This document shows positions 17,001 to 25,637 of a DNA stretch of 64,000 bases, piece after piece (within the stretch, counting starts at the first letter, position 1; every line of letters starts with the position of its first letter). The stretch covers positions 156,130 to 220,129 of the forward strand of contig NZ_OW485602.1 of NCBI RefSeq assembly GCF_937425535.1. Reading direction: 5' to 3'. The position numbers and the translations under genes are program-made. The stretch comes from Rhodovastum atsumiense. GTDB taxonomy: Bacteria; Pseudomonadota; Alphaproteobacteria; Acetobacterales; Acetobacteraceae. Below the pieces are notes generated by a model that saw only the letters and a list, made by a program, of their open reading frames with translations, ran no database searches and had not been told where the DNA came from.

Positions 17001-17531
17001 ATGCAAGTGATCGGACTCGCCGGATGGAGTGGGGCAGGCAAGACCACGCTGCTGCGCAACCTGCTGCCGGTCCTGACGGCGGCGGGACTGCGGGTTTCCA
17101 CCATCAAGCGTGCGCATCACAACTTCGATGTGGATCAGCCTGGAAAGGATTCCTGGGTGCACCGCGAAGCCGGTGCCACCGAGGTCATGGTCGTCTCCCC
17201 GGTCCGCTTCGCCCTGATGCACGAACTGCGCGGTGCCCCCGAGCCACGCCTGCCGGAGTTGCTGGTGCGCATGGCGGAAGTGGATCTTGTGCTGGTCGAG
17301 GGCTTCAAGTGGGAGGCGCATCCGAAGATCGAGGTGTTTCGGGCTGCCAATGGCAAGCCGCCCTTGCATCCGGATGATCCCAGGATCGTCGCCATTGCTT
17401 CCGACATGCCGTTTCCTGCTGCATCCGTGCCGGTGATCGGGCTTGATGATATCGTGTCCATCGCCAGTGCCGTGCGTGCGCATGCGGTGGCGGCGGAGTC
17501 CATTGCCTGGGGTAGCGAACCAGCGCGCTGA
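17001..17531 (+). CDS. mobB: Molybdopterin-guanine dinucleotide biosynthesis protein MobB
   Basis: A 176-residue GTP-binding MobB. The Walker A motif GWSGAGKTTLL lies near residues 7-17, followed by STIKRAHHNFDVDQPGKDS and LVLVEGFKWEAHPKIEVFR, all characteristic of the family. MobB assists conversion of molybdopterin to the guanine dinucleotide form used by FdsA and other bacterial formate dehydrogenases. The start at 17001 (MQVIGLAGWSG) matches the usual N terminus. It is followed after 28 bases by moeA. Confidence 0.92.
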   Translation: MQVIGLAGWSGAGKTTLLRNLLPVLTAAGLRVSTIKRAHHNFDVDQPGKDSWVHREAGATEVMVVSPVRFALMHELRGAPEPRLPELLVRMAEVDLVLVEGFKWEAHPKIEVFRAANGKPPLHPDDPRIVAIASDMPFPAASVPVIGLDDIVSIASAVRAHAVAAESIAWGSEPAR

Positions 17532-17559
17532 ATGATCCTTCCATCTGAATGATCCTGTC

Positions 17560-18810
17560 ATGACCCAGCTTTCCGAGAACTGCTTCGCCGATGCCGGCAG
17601 CCAATTGACGGTCGAGGAAGCGCAACGCCTGATCACGGGCAATGTCGCTCCGGTCGAGGGTGTCGAAAGGGTCGTGCTGGCCGATGCCTGCCGGCGCGTG
17701 CTGGCCGAGGACGTGCTGTCTCCATGCGACCTGCCGCCGTTCGATAATTCGGCGGTGGATGGCTATGCGGTGCGGATTGCCGATCTCGACAATGCCGGGC
17801 GCCTGCCGATCGAGGGAACATTGGCTGCCGGCGCCGCCGCGGTCGGGCCCCTGCAGCCCGGCACGGCATGCCGTGTTCTGACCGGGGCGGCCATTCCCTC
17901 CGGCGCCGACACGGTGTTCATGCAGGAAGATGTGCATGTCAACGAGGACCGCACCGTCACCCTGCCTGCCGGCCTGCGGCGCGGCGCGAATTTGCGTCGC
18001 GCCGGCGAGGACGTGGCCTGCGGCGCACTGGCGTTGCCGCGTGGCCGGCGCCTGCGGGCGCAGGACCTCGCGCTGGCCGCGGCGCTCGGCTTGCGTGACC
18101 TGCCGGTGCGCCGACGGGTACGGGTAGCGCTGTTCTCAACGGGCAACGAGATCGTCGAGCCGGGCTCGCCGCTCGGGCCGGCGCAGCGCTATGATTCGAA
18201 CCGCACCCTGCTGGCCTCTTTGGTGAAAGCGGCCGGGGCGACGGTGACGGATCTCGGCATCCTGCCGGACCAGGCCGTGGCAACGCGCCGTGCCATCATG
18301 GACGCGGTCGCCGGGCATGACGTGATCCTGACCTCCGGAGGGGTTTCGGCCGGCGACGAGGATCACGTCCGTGCCGTGCTGAAGGAATCCGGGCAACTGG
18401 TGTTCTGGCGTCTGGCAATCAAGCCGGGCCGGCCGGTGGCGATGGCGCTTGTGGGGGGCGTGCCGGCGGTCGGCCTGCCGGGCAATGCCGTCGCGGCTTT
18501 CGTCACGTTTCTTCATGTCGTCCGCCCGCTCCTGGCGGCGCTGGCCGGCATGGCCGTGCCAGCGGTGCCCACGGTCCCGGTGGTGGCGGGATTTTCCTAC
18601 CGGAAGAAAGCCGGACGGCGGGAATTCATGGGGGTGCGGCTTGAAACCGGACCGGATGCCGTGCCCGTCGCCTACAAGCATTCGCGTGACGGATCCGCGG
18701 CCCTCACGTCGTTGACCGAGACCGATGGGCTCGTTGCCCTGCCCGAGTCTGCCACGGCCGTGGCCCCCGGTGATTCCTTGCGCTTCATCCCTTACGAGTT
18801 GCTGCTCTGA
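17560..18810 (+). CDS. moeA: Molybdenum insertase MoeA
   Basis: A 416-residue MoeA, which inserts molybdate into adenylylated molybdopterin. Recognisable segments are the opening domain with DLPPFDNSAVDGYAVR, the RVLTGAAIPSGADTVFMQED loop, the FSTGNEI and YDSNRTLL region, and TSGGVSAGDEDHV near residues 263-275, followed by GLPGNAVA. Length and domain order are normal. It should work with MobB on cofactor for the Mo enzymes of this island. Confidence 0.94.
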   Translation: MTQLSENCFADAGSQLTVEEAQRLITGNVAPVEGVERVVLADACRRVLAEDVLSPCDLPPFDNSAVDGYAVRIADLDNAGRLPIEGTLAAGAAAVGPLQPGTACRVLTGAAIPSGADTVFMQEDVHVNEDRTVTLPAGLRRGANLRRAGEDVACGALALPRGRRLRAQDLALAAALGLRDLPVRRRVRVALFSTGNEIVEPGSPLGPAQRYDSNRTLLASLVKAAGATVTDLGILPDQAVATRRAIMDAVAGHDVILTSGGVSAGDEDHVRAVLKESGQLVFWRLAIKPGRPVAMALVGGVPAVGLPGNAVAAFVTFLHVVRPLLAALAGMAVPAVPTVPVVAGFSYRKKAGRREFMGVRLETGPDAVPVAYKHSRDGSAALTSLTETDGLVALPESATAVAPGDSLRFIPYELLL

Positions 18811-19187
18811 GTGTCCTTCCAACCTCGCCCCGCGATGCCACGACGCACAGAGGAAGCGCGGCAGGCGTGATCCGGAATGCGCAATATTGGCATGCCAGCT
18901 TATTTAGAGAGTGCTAATTTGCTTCCCTTGCCGGGCCACACCGGATCCGGATTGGAGGCTGGTTGACCGCAGTGGTAAATCATTGCGGTTGTTCATGCAG
19001 GGGGCAGTTGGGGCACAATGAAACGAGTTACGAATTGCTCCTTGATCCTGCTGATTGGCCGGGGTCGAAATAGCCTCGACCTGCCTGATTGGAGGGGGCC
19101 TGTCCGGGTCGGTCAGGCATCCGGCCGGCACATCATGGCTCAACCGTGTGTCAATAGCCTGCAAATCGTCAAAATGGAGACTGCCTG
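18811..19187. other. Gene-free region between moeA and hypB
   Basis: No gene is visible in these 377 bases. They contain an imperfect 9-bp dyad built on ACCGCA and TGCGGT (18966-18989), TGCCTGA paired with TCAGGCA (19082 and 19113), and the 10-bp palindrome TGGCATGCCA (about 18888). The promoter of hypBCDE should be here. Two sigma54-like GG/GC pairs each miss the required spacing by one base. Confidence 0.45.
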
Positions 19188-20003
19188 ATGTGCACGACAT
19201 GCGGATGCAGTGGTGCCGGAGTGTCGGCTGTGACGGCCCATGCACATGATGGCCATCACCACGACCACGATCATGGCCACCACCACCACCATCATCACGA
19301 TGGATCACCGGATGCGCATGCGCACGGTGACGACGGTGTCGTTTCACGCACGATCTCGCTGGAGCGCGACATCCTCGCCGAGAATGATCGCTTTGCCGGG
19401 CAGAACCGTGCGCGCTTCGCCAGGGCCGGGGTGCTGGCGCTGAATTTCGTCTCCAGCCCCGGTTCGGGCAAGACGACGCTGCTCGTGAGCACCATCAAGG
19501 CCCTCGGCGGCCGTGTGCCGGCCGCGGTGATCGAGGGCGACCAGCAGACCAGCAACGACGCCGAGCGCATCCGTGCCGCCGGAGCCCCTGCGGTGCAGAT
19601 CAATACCGGCAAGGGCTGCCATCTGGATGCGCACATGGTCGGCCATGCCTGCGATCATCTCGACCTTGTCCGCGGCGGCGTGCTGTTCATCGAGAATGTC
19701 GGCAACCTCGTCTGCCCCGCGGCCTTCGATCTCGGCGAAGCGACCAAGGTGGCGGTCATCTCCGTCACCGAGGGGGACGACAAGCCGATCAAGTATCCCG
19801 ACATGTTCGCCGCTGCCGGGCTCGTGCTGGTCAACAAGGTCGACCTCGCACCCTATGTGGACGCCGACATCGCCGCGCTCACGGCCAATGCACGGCGGGT
19901 GAACCCTTCTGTCGAGGTGCTGGCACTTTCGGCGCGCACCGGCGAAGGCATGGACGCCTGGCTCGCCTGGCTCGAGGCGCGGCGTCTCGCGGCGATGGGC
20001 TGA
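19188..20003 (+). CDS. hypB: Hydrogenase nickel incorporation GTPase HypB
   Basis: A 271-residue HypB. It starts with the MCTTCGCSG high-affinity nickel motif, then a strongly histidine-rich segment (about residues 18-50) that probably stores nickel, then the GTPase domain with [11 protein letters not shown] (Walker A), the metal-site segment [27 protein letters not shown] and NKVDL. HypB delivers nickel to the hydrogenase large subunit, normally together with HypA. No hypA gene is in the window. It starts the hypBCDE operon. Confidence 0.95.
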   Translation: MCTTCGCSGAGVSAVTAHAHDGHHHDHDHGHHHHHHHDGSPDAHAHGDDGVVSRTISLERDILAENDRFAGQNRARFARAGVLALNFVSSPGSGKTTLLVSTIKALGGRVPAAVIEGDQQTSNDAERIRAAGAPAVQINTGKGCHLDAHMVGHACDHLDLVRGGVLFIENVGNLVCPAAFDLGEATKVAVISVTEGDDKPIKYPDMFAAAGLVLVNKVDLAPYVDADIAALTANARRVNPSVEVLALSARTGEGMDAWLAWLEARRLAAMG

Positions 20004-20011
20004 GGCACGCC

Positions 20012-20290
20012 ATGTGCCTGGGCGTCCCCGCGCAGATCGTCGCCATCACCGATTCCGATCGGATGCTCGCACTCGCCGAGGTGGCGGGCGTCCGGCGTGA
20101 AGTCAACGTGCTCTGCGTCGCCGAGCCCGAGGAGGATCTCGCGGCCCTGCTTGGCGTCTGGGTCCTCGTGCATGTCGGCTTCGCGGTCTCCCGCCTCGAC
20201 GAAGCCGAAGCACAGGCCACGCTCGAGCTGCTCGCCGCGACGGGCCTTGCCGAGGAGGGATTCTCCGCCGGCGCCGCCCCGGCACCGTGA
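20012..20290 (+). CDS. hypC: Hydrogenase assembly chaperone HypC
   Basis: A 92-residue canonical HypC with the MCLGVPAQIV opening. Cys2 holds the Fe(CN)2CO moiety that HypC and HypD build and hand to the large subunit. It lies 8 bases after hypB and 19 before hypD, in the standard hyp order, so it is probably the general chaperone of the cell while the copy at 15373 is specialised. Confidence 0.93.
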   Translation: MCLGVPAQIVAITDSDRMLALAEVAGVRREVNVLCVAEPEEDLAALLGVWVLVHVGFAVSRLDEAEAQATLELLAATGLAEEGFSAGAAPAP

Positions 20291-20309
20291 GGACCATGAA
20301 GGCTTCCGC

Positions 20310-21461
20310 ATGAAATTCGCCGACGAATTCCGCGACCCCGCGCAGGCGCGGGCGCAGCTCGCGCGTATCGCCCGCCTTGCCGACGCGATCGGCGCGACCC
20401 GTGCCAGGCCGGTCACCATCATGGAGATCTGCGGCGGGCACACGCACACGATCTTTCGCCATGGGCTCGACCGCCTGGTGCACGATGGCATCGAGTTCGT
20501 GCACGGCCCGGGATGCCCGGTCTGCGTGCTGCCACAAGCGCGCGTCGACGAATGCATCGAGATCGCCCGCCGCCCCGGCGTGGTGCTGACGACCTTCGGC
20601 GATGCCGTGCGGGTGCCGGGCACGCAGGGCTCTCTGCTGGCGGCCAAGGCACAGGGGGCGGACGTGCGGATCGTCTACTCTCCGCTCGATGCGTTGGCGC
20701 TCGCGCGGCGCATGCCAGATCGCGAGGTGGTGTTCTTCGCGCTTGGCTTCGAGACCACCATGCCCGCGACGGCTGCCACGGTGCTGCAGGCGGCGCGCGA
20801 GGACATCGGCAATTTCTCGCTGTTCTGCAACCACATCACCGTGCCCCCCCCGTTGCGCGCACTGCTCGAGGATCCGCAGATGCGCATCGACGGCTTCATC
20901 GGCCCGGGCCATGTCAGCATGGTGATCGGCCTGCAGCCCTACCAGTTCATCGCCGAGGAATTCCGCCGCCCGGTCGTGGTCTCGGGGTTCGAGCCGGTCG
21001 ATCTGCTGCAATCGGTGGCGATGGTGCTTGAGCAACTCGCCCAGGGGCGTGCCGAGGTGGAGAACCAGTACGCCCGCGTGGTGCGGGCTGACGGCAACCC
21101 GCGGGCGCTCGCGGCCATCGACGCGGTGTTCGAGCCACGGGAGAGCTTCGAGTGGCGTGGGCTCGGCGAGATCGACCGGTCCGGCATGCGCATGCGCGAG
21201 CGCTGGGCCGGCTTCGATGCCGAACGCAAATTCGGCATCGGCTATGGCGGCACGCGCGCTCGCCCTGCCACGGAACTGGCCGGGTGCCGGTGCGGCGACG
21301 TGGTGAAGGGGGCGATGAAGCCGCCTGCTTGTCCCCTGTTCGGCACGGCCTGCCGGCCGGAGACGCCGGTCGGCGCGCTGATGGTTTCCTCGGAGGGATC
21401 CTGTGCGGCTTACTGGCAATATGCCGGCCGACGTGGTGCGGCGGCGGAGGTGACGGCATGA
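20310..21461 (+). CDS. hypD: Hydrogenase maturation scaffold HypD
   Basis: A 383-residue HypD, the iron-sulfur scaffold on which the Fe(CN)2CO group is assembled with HypC. Conserved segments include MEICGGHTHTIFRHG, VHGPGCPVCVLP, GPGHVSMVIG and the C-terminal cysteine region GCRCGDVVKG...CPLFGTAC. The start at 20310 (MKFADEFRD) was preferred to the longer frame inside hypC. It overlaps hypE by four bases. Confidence 0.95.
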   Translation: MKFADEFRDPAQARAQLARIARLADAIGATRARPVTIMEICGGHTHTIFRHGLDRLVHDGIEFVHGPGCPVCVLPQARVDECIEIARRPGVVLTTFGDAVRVPGTQGSLLAAKAQGADVRIVYSPLDALALARRMPDREVVFFALGFETTMPATAATVLQAAREDIGNFSLFCNHITVPPPLRALLEDPQMRIDGFIGPGHVSMVIGLQPYQFIAEEFRRPVVVSGFEPVDLLQSVAMVLEQLAQGRAEVENQYARVVRADGNPRALAAIDAVFEPRESFEWRGLGEIDRSGMRMRERWAGFDAERKFGIGYGGTRARPATELAGCRCGDVVKGAMKPPACPLFGTACRPETPVGALMVSSEGSCAAYWQYAGRRGAAAEVTA

Positions 21462-22492
21462 CAAGGCGCCTGACCGGGACGGTGACGCTCGCCCATGGTG
21501 GCGGCGGGCGGGCGATGCGGGATCTGGTGGCCGGGGTGTTCCTGCCGGCCTTCGACAATCCCGCGCTGGGCCAGTTGGAGGATCAGGCGCGGCTCGATGC
21601 GGGGGCACTGGCCGTGCCGGGCGCGCGGCTTGCCTTCACCACTGATGGTTTCGTGGTGCGCCCTTTGGAATTTCCGGGTGGGGATATCGGCAAGCTCGCG
21701 GTCTGCGGCACGGTGAACGACCTCGCCGTGGGCGGGGCGACGCCGCTGTGGCTGTCCTGTGCCGTGGTCATCGAGGAAGGCTTCGAGATCGAGCGGCTGC
21801 AGCGCATCATCGGCTCGATGCGGGCAGCGGCGGCAGAGGCCGGGGTCGCGATCGTCACCGGTGACACCAAGGTGGTGGAGCGTGGCGCGGCCGATGGGCT
21901 GTTCATCACCACGGCGGGGGTGGGCGTGTTGCCGCCCGGGCGGGACCTGGCGGCTGCGCATGTGCGGCCGGGCGATGTGGTGCTGGTCAACGGCCCGCTC
22001 GGCGATCATGGCGCGGCGGTGATGGCCGCGCGCGGCGATCTCGCGCTGGAAACATCGCTGGTCAGCGACTGCCGTCCCCTCAACGGGCTGATGGCCGCCC
22101 TGCTCGCCGCCGCCCCCGGCACGCGCTGCGCCCGCGATGCCACGCGCGGCGGCGTCGCCGCGGTGCTGAACGAGATCGCCGAAGCCGCCGGCCGTGCGGT
22201 GACGATCGAGGAAGCCCAGATCCCGGTGCGTTCGGAAGTTGCCGGGCTGTGCGAGATCCTCGGCCTCGATCCGCTCTATCTCGCCAACGAGGGCACCGCC
22301 ATCGCGGTGGTGCCGTCCGACGAGGCCGAGGCCGCGCTCGCGGCCTGGCGCGCGCATCCCGCCGGGGTGGAGGCCCGCGCCATCGGCCGGATCGCCGAGG
22401 GACCGGCCGGTGAGGTGGTGCTGCGCACCCGGCTGGGCGGCGAGCGCCTGGTCGACCTGCTGGTCGGCGACCAGTTGCCGCGGATCTGCTGA
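21458..22492 (+). CDS. hypE: Hydrogenase maturation protein HypE (carbamoyl dehydratase)
   Basis: A 344-residue HypE of the AIR-synthase-like ATPase family. It dehydrates the thiocarbamoyl group on its own C-terminal cysteine to form the cyanide ligand. The required tail PRIC is intact at the very end, and the N-terminal LAHGGGGRAMRDL motif is present. The carbamoyl transferase HypF that feeds it is not in the window. The stop lies five bases from the end of the convergent fdsD gene. Confidence 0.95.
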   Translation: MTRRLTGTVTLAHGGGGRAMRDLVAGVFLPAFDNPALGQLEDQARLDAGALAVPGARLAFTTDGFVVRPLEFPGGDIGKLAVCGTVNDLAVGGATPLWLSCAVVIEEGFEIERLQRIIGSMRAAAAEAGVAIVTGDTKVVERGAADGLFITTAGVGVLPPGRDLAAAHVRPGDVVLVNGPLGDHGAAVMAARGDLALETSLVSDCRPLNGLMAALLAAAPGTRCARDATRGGVAAVLNEIAEAAGRAVTIEEAQIPVRSEVAGLCEILGLDPLYLANEGTAIAVVPSDEAEAALAAWRAHPAGVEARAIGRIAEGPAGEVVLRTRLGGERLVDLLVGDQLPRIC

Positions 22493-22497
22493 CCTCG

Positions 22498-22734
22498 TCA
22501 GAGTACCGGCCGTGCCTCGCTGCCGGTGGCGGCGAGGCGCGCAACGGCGTCCCTGGCAACCGGATCCAGCCCCGCGCCGCCGGACGCGAGGTGCGCGCAG
22601 ATCGCTGTCCGCATGCGTGGGTCCCAGAATGTCTGCAGGTGGTCCGCCGTCCCCTGCACGGCATCCATCCGCTTCTGGCCACTGAAGAAGCGGCTGATCT
22701 GGTTGGCCATCGTGACGAGTTTGTCGGGTTCCAT
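22498..22734 (-). CDS. fdsD: NAD-dependent formate dehydrogenase delta subunit FdsD
   Basis: A 78-residue protein of the FdsD family, with the typical MEPDKLVTMANQISRFF opening and a conserved DHLQTFWDPRM segment. FdsD is a small subunit of the molybdenum NAD+-linked formate dehydrogenase, thought to help stability or cofactor insertion. The start at 22734 has AAGGAGA upstream; a longer frame to 22770 has no such site. It is the last gene of the fdsGBAD operon, converging with hypE. Confidence 0.87.
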   Translation of the reverse strand: MEPDKLVTMANQISRFFSGQKRMDAVQGTADHLQTFWDPRMRTAICAHLASGGAGLDPVARDAVARLAATGSEARPVL

Positions 22735-22783
22735 GCTCCGTCTCCTTTCTGGCAACCTGCTATGGGTCATCGCAAAGTGAGGA

Positions 22784-25624
22784 TCATTCGGCGGCCGGCG
22801 CGGTGCTGACCCGCCGGCTGGCCTCGCTGTGGCGCCGGTAGGCTTCCTGCCAGTCGCTCGGGCCGTTCGAGCCCGAGACCTGCACCGCCGTCACCTTGTA
22901 TTCGGGACAATTGGTCGCCCAATCCGAAAAATCCGTGGTCACCACGTTGGCCTGGGTCAGGGGGTGGTGGAACGTGGTGTAGACCACGCCGATTACCACG
23001 CGATCGGTGACGCGCAGCCGCAGCGTGGTTTCCCCCGAACGGCTGGCGAGCCGTACCCAGTCGCCGTCGCGCAATCCCCGGTGCTCGGCATCATGGGGAT
23101 GCATCTCCAGCACATCTTCCTCGTGCCAGACGACATTCGCGGTGCGCCGGGTCTGCGCCCCGACATTGTACTGGCTCAGAATACGACCGGTGGTCAGCAG
23201 CAGCGGGAAGCGCGGTCCGGTTCGCTCCTCGGTGGGGATGTACTCGGTCAGCACGAACAGGCCGCGCCCGCGCGCGAAGCCATCGATATGCATGACCGGG
23301 GTACCTTCCGGTGCTGTCGTGTTGCAGGGCCACTGCACCGAGCCCCGCTGCTCCAGCAGATCGTAGCTGACGCCGGCGAAGCCTGGGGTGAGCCGTGCGA
23401 TCTCGTCCATGATTTCGGAGGGATGCGCGTAATTCCAGCCATGCCCGAAGCCGCGTGCCAGGGCCTGGGTGATCTCCCAGTCGGCCATGCCGTTGCGTGG
23501 CGGCATCACCCGCCGCACCCGGTTGATCCGCCGTTCGGCGTTGGTGAAGGTGCCGTCCTTTTCCAGGAAGGTCGATCCCGGCAGGAAGACATGGGCGAAG
23601 TTCGCCGTCTCGTTCAGGAACAGGTCCTGTACCACGACGCATTCCATTGCCGACAGCCCGGCCGCCACGTGCTGCGTGTCCGGATCGGATTGCGCGATGT
23701 CCTCGCCCTGGACATAAAGCGCCTTGAAGCTGCCGGCGATCGCCGCATCCAGCATGTTCGGGATGCGCAGGCCGGGCTCACGCTCCAGCGGAACGCCCCA
23801 GGCGGCTTCGAAGAGGGCGCGGGTGGCATCGTCGCCGACATGGCGGTAGCCCGACAACTCGTGCGGAAACGAGCCCATGTCGCAGGAGCCCTGGACGTTG
23901 TTCTGTCCCCGCAGCGGATTCACCCCAACGCCGGGCCGGCCGATATTGCCGGTCGCCATCGCCAGGTTGGCGATCGCCATCACCGTGGTGCTGCCCTGGC
24001 TGTGCTCGGTCACGCCCAGGCCGTAATAGATCGCGGCATTGCCGCCGGTCGCGTACAGCCGCGCCGCGCCACGGATCACCCCGGCTGGTACGCCGCTGAT
24101 GCGCTCGATGGCCTCCGGGCTGTGGCGCGGTTCGGCGACGAAGGCGGCCCAGTCCTCGAAGGCGTCGCTCTCGCAGCGGGCCTGCACGAACGCGGTGTCG
24201 ACCAGCCCTTCGGTGACGATCACATGCGCGATCGAAGTCAGCACCGCGACATTGGTGCCGGGGCGCAAGGCCAGATGATAGGCCGCCTCGACATGCGGCG
24301 TGCGCACCAGATCGATGCGGCGTGGATCGATGATGATCAGCTTCGCCCCCTGGCGCAGCCGCCGCTTCAGGCGGGAGGCGAAGACCGGGTGGCCGTCGGT
24401 CGGGTTGGCGCCGATCACCATCACCACGTCGCAGTGTTCGACGCTGTCGAAATCCTGCGTGCCCGCCGAGGTGCCGAAGGTGGTCTTCAGACCGTAGCCG
24501 GTCGGCGAGTGGCAGACGCGGGCGCAGGTATCGACATTGTTGGTGCCGAAGACGGTGCGGACCAGCTTCTGCACCAGGAACGTCTCTTCATTGGTGCAGC
24601 GCGAGGAGGTGATGCCGCCGAGCGAACCCGGCCCATGCGTCTCGCGGATGCGGCTGAATTCGGTGACGACATGGGCAATCGCCTCCTCCCAGCTGACCTC
24701 GCGCCAGGGATCGGTGATGCGCGCCCGCAGCATCGGCCGCAGGATGCGGTCGCGATGCGTGGCATAGCCCCAGGCGAAGCGGCCCTTGACGCAGGAATGG
24801 CCGCGATTGGCCGCGCCGTCCCGATGCGGCACCATGCGCACCAGTTCGGCCCCGCGCAGCTCGGCGCGGAAGCTGCAGCCGACGCCGCAATAGGCGCAGG
24901 TGGTGACGACCGCACGTTCCGGCTGTCCGGTTTCGATCACGGATTTCTCGATCAGCGTCGCGGTCGGGCAGGCCTGCACGCAGGCACCGCAGGAGACGCA
25001 TTCGGAGCCGAGCAGCGCCTCCCCCATGCCGGCGGCGACCTGGGAGCCGAAGCCACGGCCGGCGATGGTCAGCGCGAAGGTTCCCTGCGTTTCCTCGCAG
25101 GCGCGCACGCAGCGCGAGCACAGGATGCATTTGGCCGGATCGAAGGCGAAATACGGGTTGCTTTCGTCCTTGCTCGCCGAGAGGTGGTTTGCGCCCGTGG
25201 CGTAGCGCACCGAGCGCAGCCCGACCTCGCCCGCCATGTCCTGCAGCTCGCAATCGCCATTGGCCGCGCAGGTCAGGCAGTCGAGCGGATGGTCGGAGAT
25301 GTAGAGTTCCATCACGTTGCGCCGCAGCCGCTGCAGCTTCGGCGTTTGTGTCCAGACCTGCATGCCGGCCGCCACCGGCGTGGTGCAGGAGGCCGGCGTT
25401 CCCGGGCGGCCTTCGATTTCCACCAGGCACAGCCGGCACGAGCCGAAAGCCTGCAGCGAATCCGTGGTGCACAGGCGCGGGACCTTGATGCCCGCCTGCA
25501 TGGCGGCACGCATGATGGAGGTGCCCTCCGGCACCTCCACTGCATTGCCGTCGATGACCAGCCGCACCTGCCGCCCGGATGCGACCGGCGGCGTTCCGTA
25601 ATCGGTGTCGCGCATCAGGCCCAT
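22784..25624 (-). CDS. fdsA: Molybdenum NAD+-dependent formate dehydrogenase alpha subunit FdsA
   Basis: A 946-residue catalytic subunit that oxidises formate at a bis-MGD molybdenum centre. In order it shows a [2Fe-2S] ferredoxin domain (CTTDSLQAFGSCRLC), a His/Cys cluster (DHPLDCLTCAANGDCELQ), two ferredoxin motifs (CILCSRCVRACEE, CVSCGACVQACP), then the molybdopterin domain with its own [4Fe-4S] site (CAYCGVGCSF). The Mo ligand is a cysteine in CARVCHSPTGYG, not selenocysteine. The start at 25624 (MGLMRDTDYG) is preceded by GGAGG; ATG 25651 would overlap fdsB. FdhD, MobB and MoeA nearby supply cofactor steps. Confidence 0.95.
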   Translation of the reverse strand: MGLMRDTDYGTPPVASGRQVRLVIDGNAVEVPEGTSIMRAAMQAGIKVPRLCTTDSLQAFGSCRLCLVEIEGRPGTPASCTTPVAAGMQVWTQTPKLQRLRRNVMELYISDHPLDCLTCAANGDCELQDMAGEVGLRSVRYATGANHLSASKDESNPYFAFDPAKCILCSRCVRACEETQGTFALTIAGRGFGSQVAAGMGEALLGSECVSCGACVQACPTATLIEKSVIETGQPERAVVTTCAYCGVGCSFRAELRGAELVRMVPHRDGAANRGHSCVKGRFAWGYATHRDRILRPMLRARITDPWREVSWEEAIAHVVTEFSRIRETHGPGSLGGITSSRCTNEETFLVQKLVRTVFGTNNVDTCARVCHSPTGYGLKTTFGTSAGTQDFDSVEHCDVVMVIGANPTDGHPVFASRLKRRLRQGAKLIIIDPRRIDLVRTPHVEAAYHLALRPGTNVAVLTSIAHVIVTEGLVDTAFVQARCESDAFEDWAAFVAEPRHSPEAIERISGVPAGVIRGAARLYATGGNAAIYYGLGVTEHSQGSTTVMAIANLAMATGNIGRPGVGVNPLRGQNNVQGSCDMGSFPHELSGYRHVGDDATRALFEAAWGVPLEREPGLRIPNMLDAAIAGSFKALYVQGEDIAQSDPDTQHVAAGLSAMECVVVQDLFLNETANFAHVFLPGSTFLEKDGTFTNAERRINRVRRVMPPRNGMADWEITQALARGFGHGWNYAHPSEIMDEIARLTPGFAGVSYDLLEQRGSVQWPCNTTAPEGTPVMHIDGFARGRGLFVLTEYIPTEERTGPRFPLLLTTGRILSQYNVGAQTRRTANVVWHEEDVLEMHPHDAEHRGLRDGDWVRLASRSGETTLRLRVTDRVVIGVVYTTFHHPLTQANVVTTDFSDWATNCPEYKVTAVQVSGSNGPSDWQEAYRRHSEASRRVSTAPAAE

Positions 25625-25637
25625 GGCCGGTCCTCCG

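Noticed and set aside
18906..18917. GAGTGCTAA resembling half of a CIRCE heat-shock operator
   Set aside because: The other half-site is missing.
19240..19300. Histidine run in hypB as a possible artificial tag
   Set aside because: Histidine-rich nickel-storage segments are natural in many HypB proteins.
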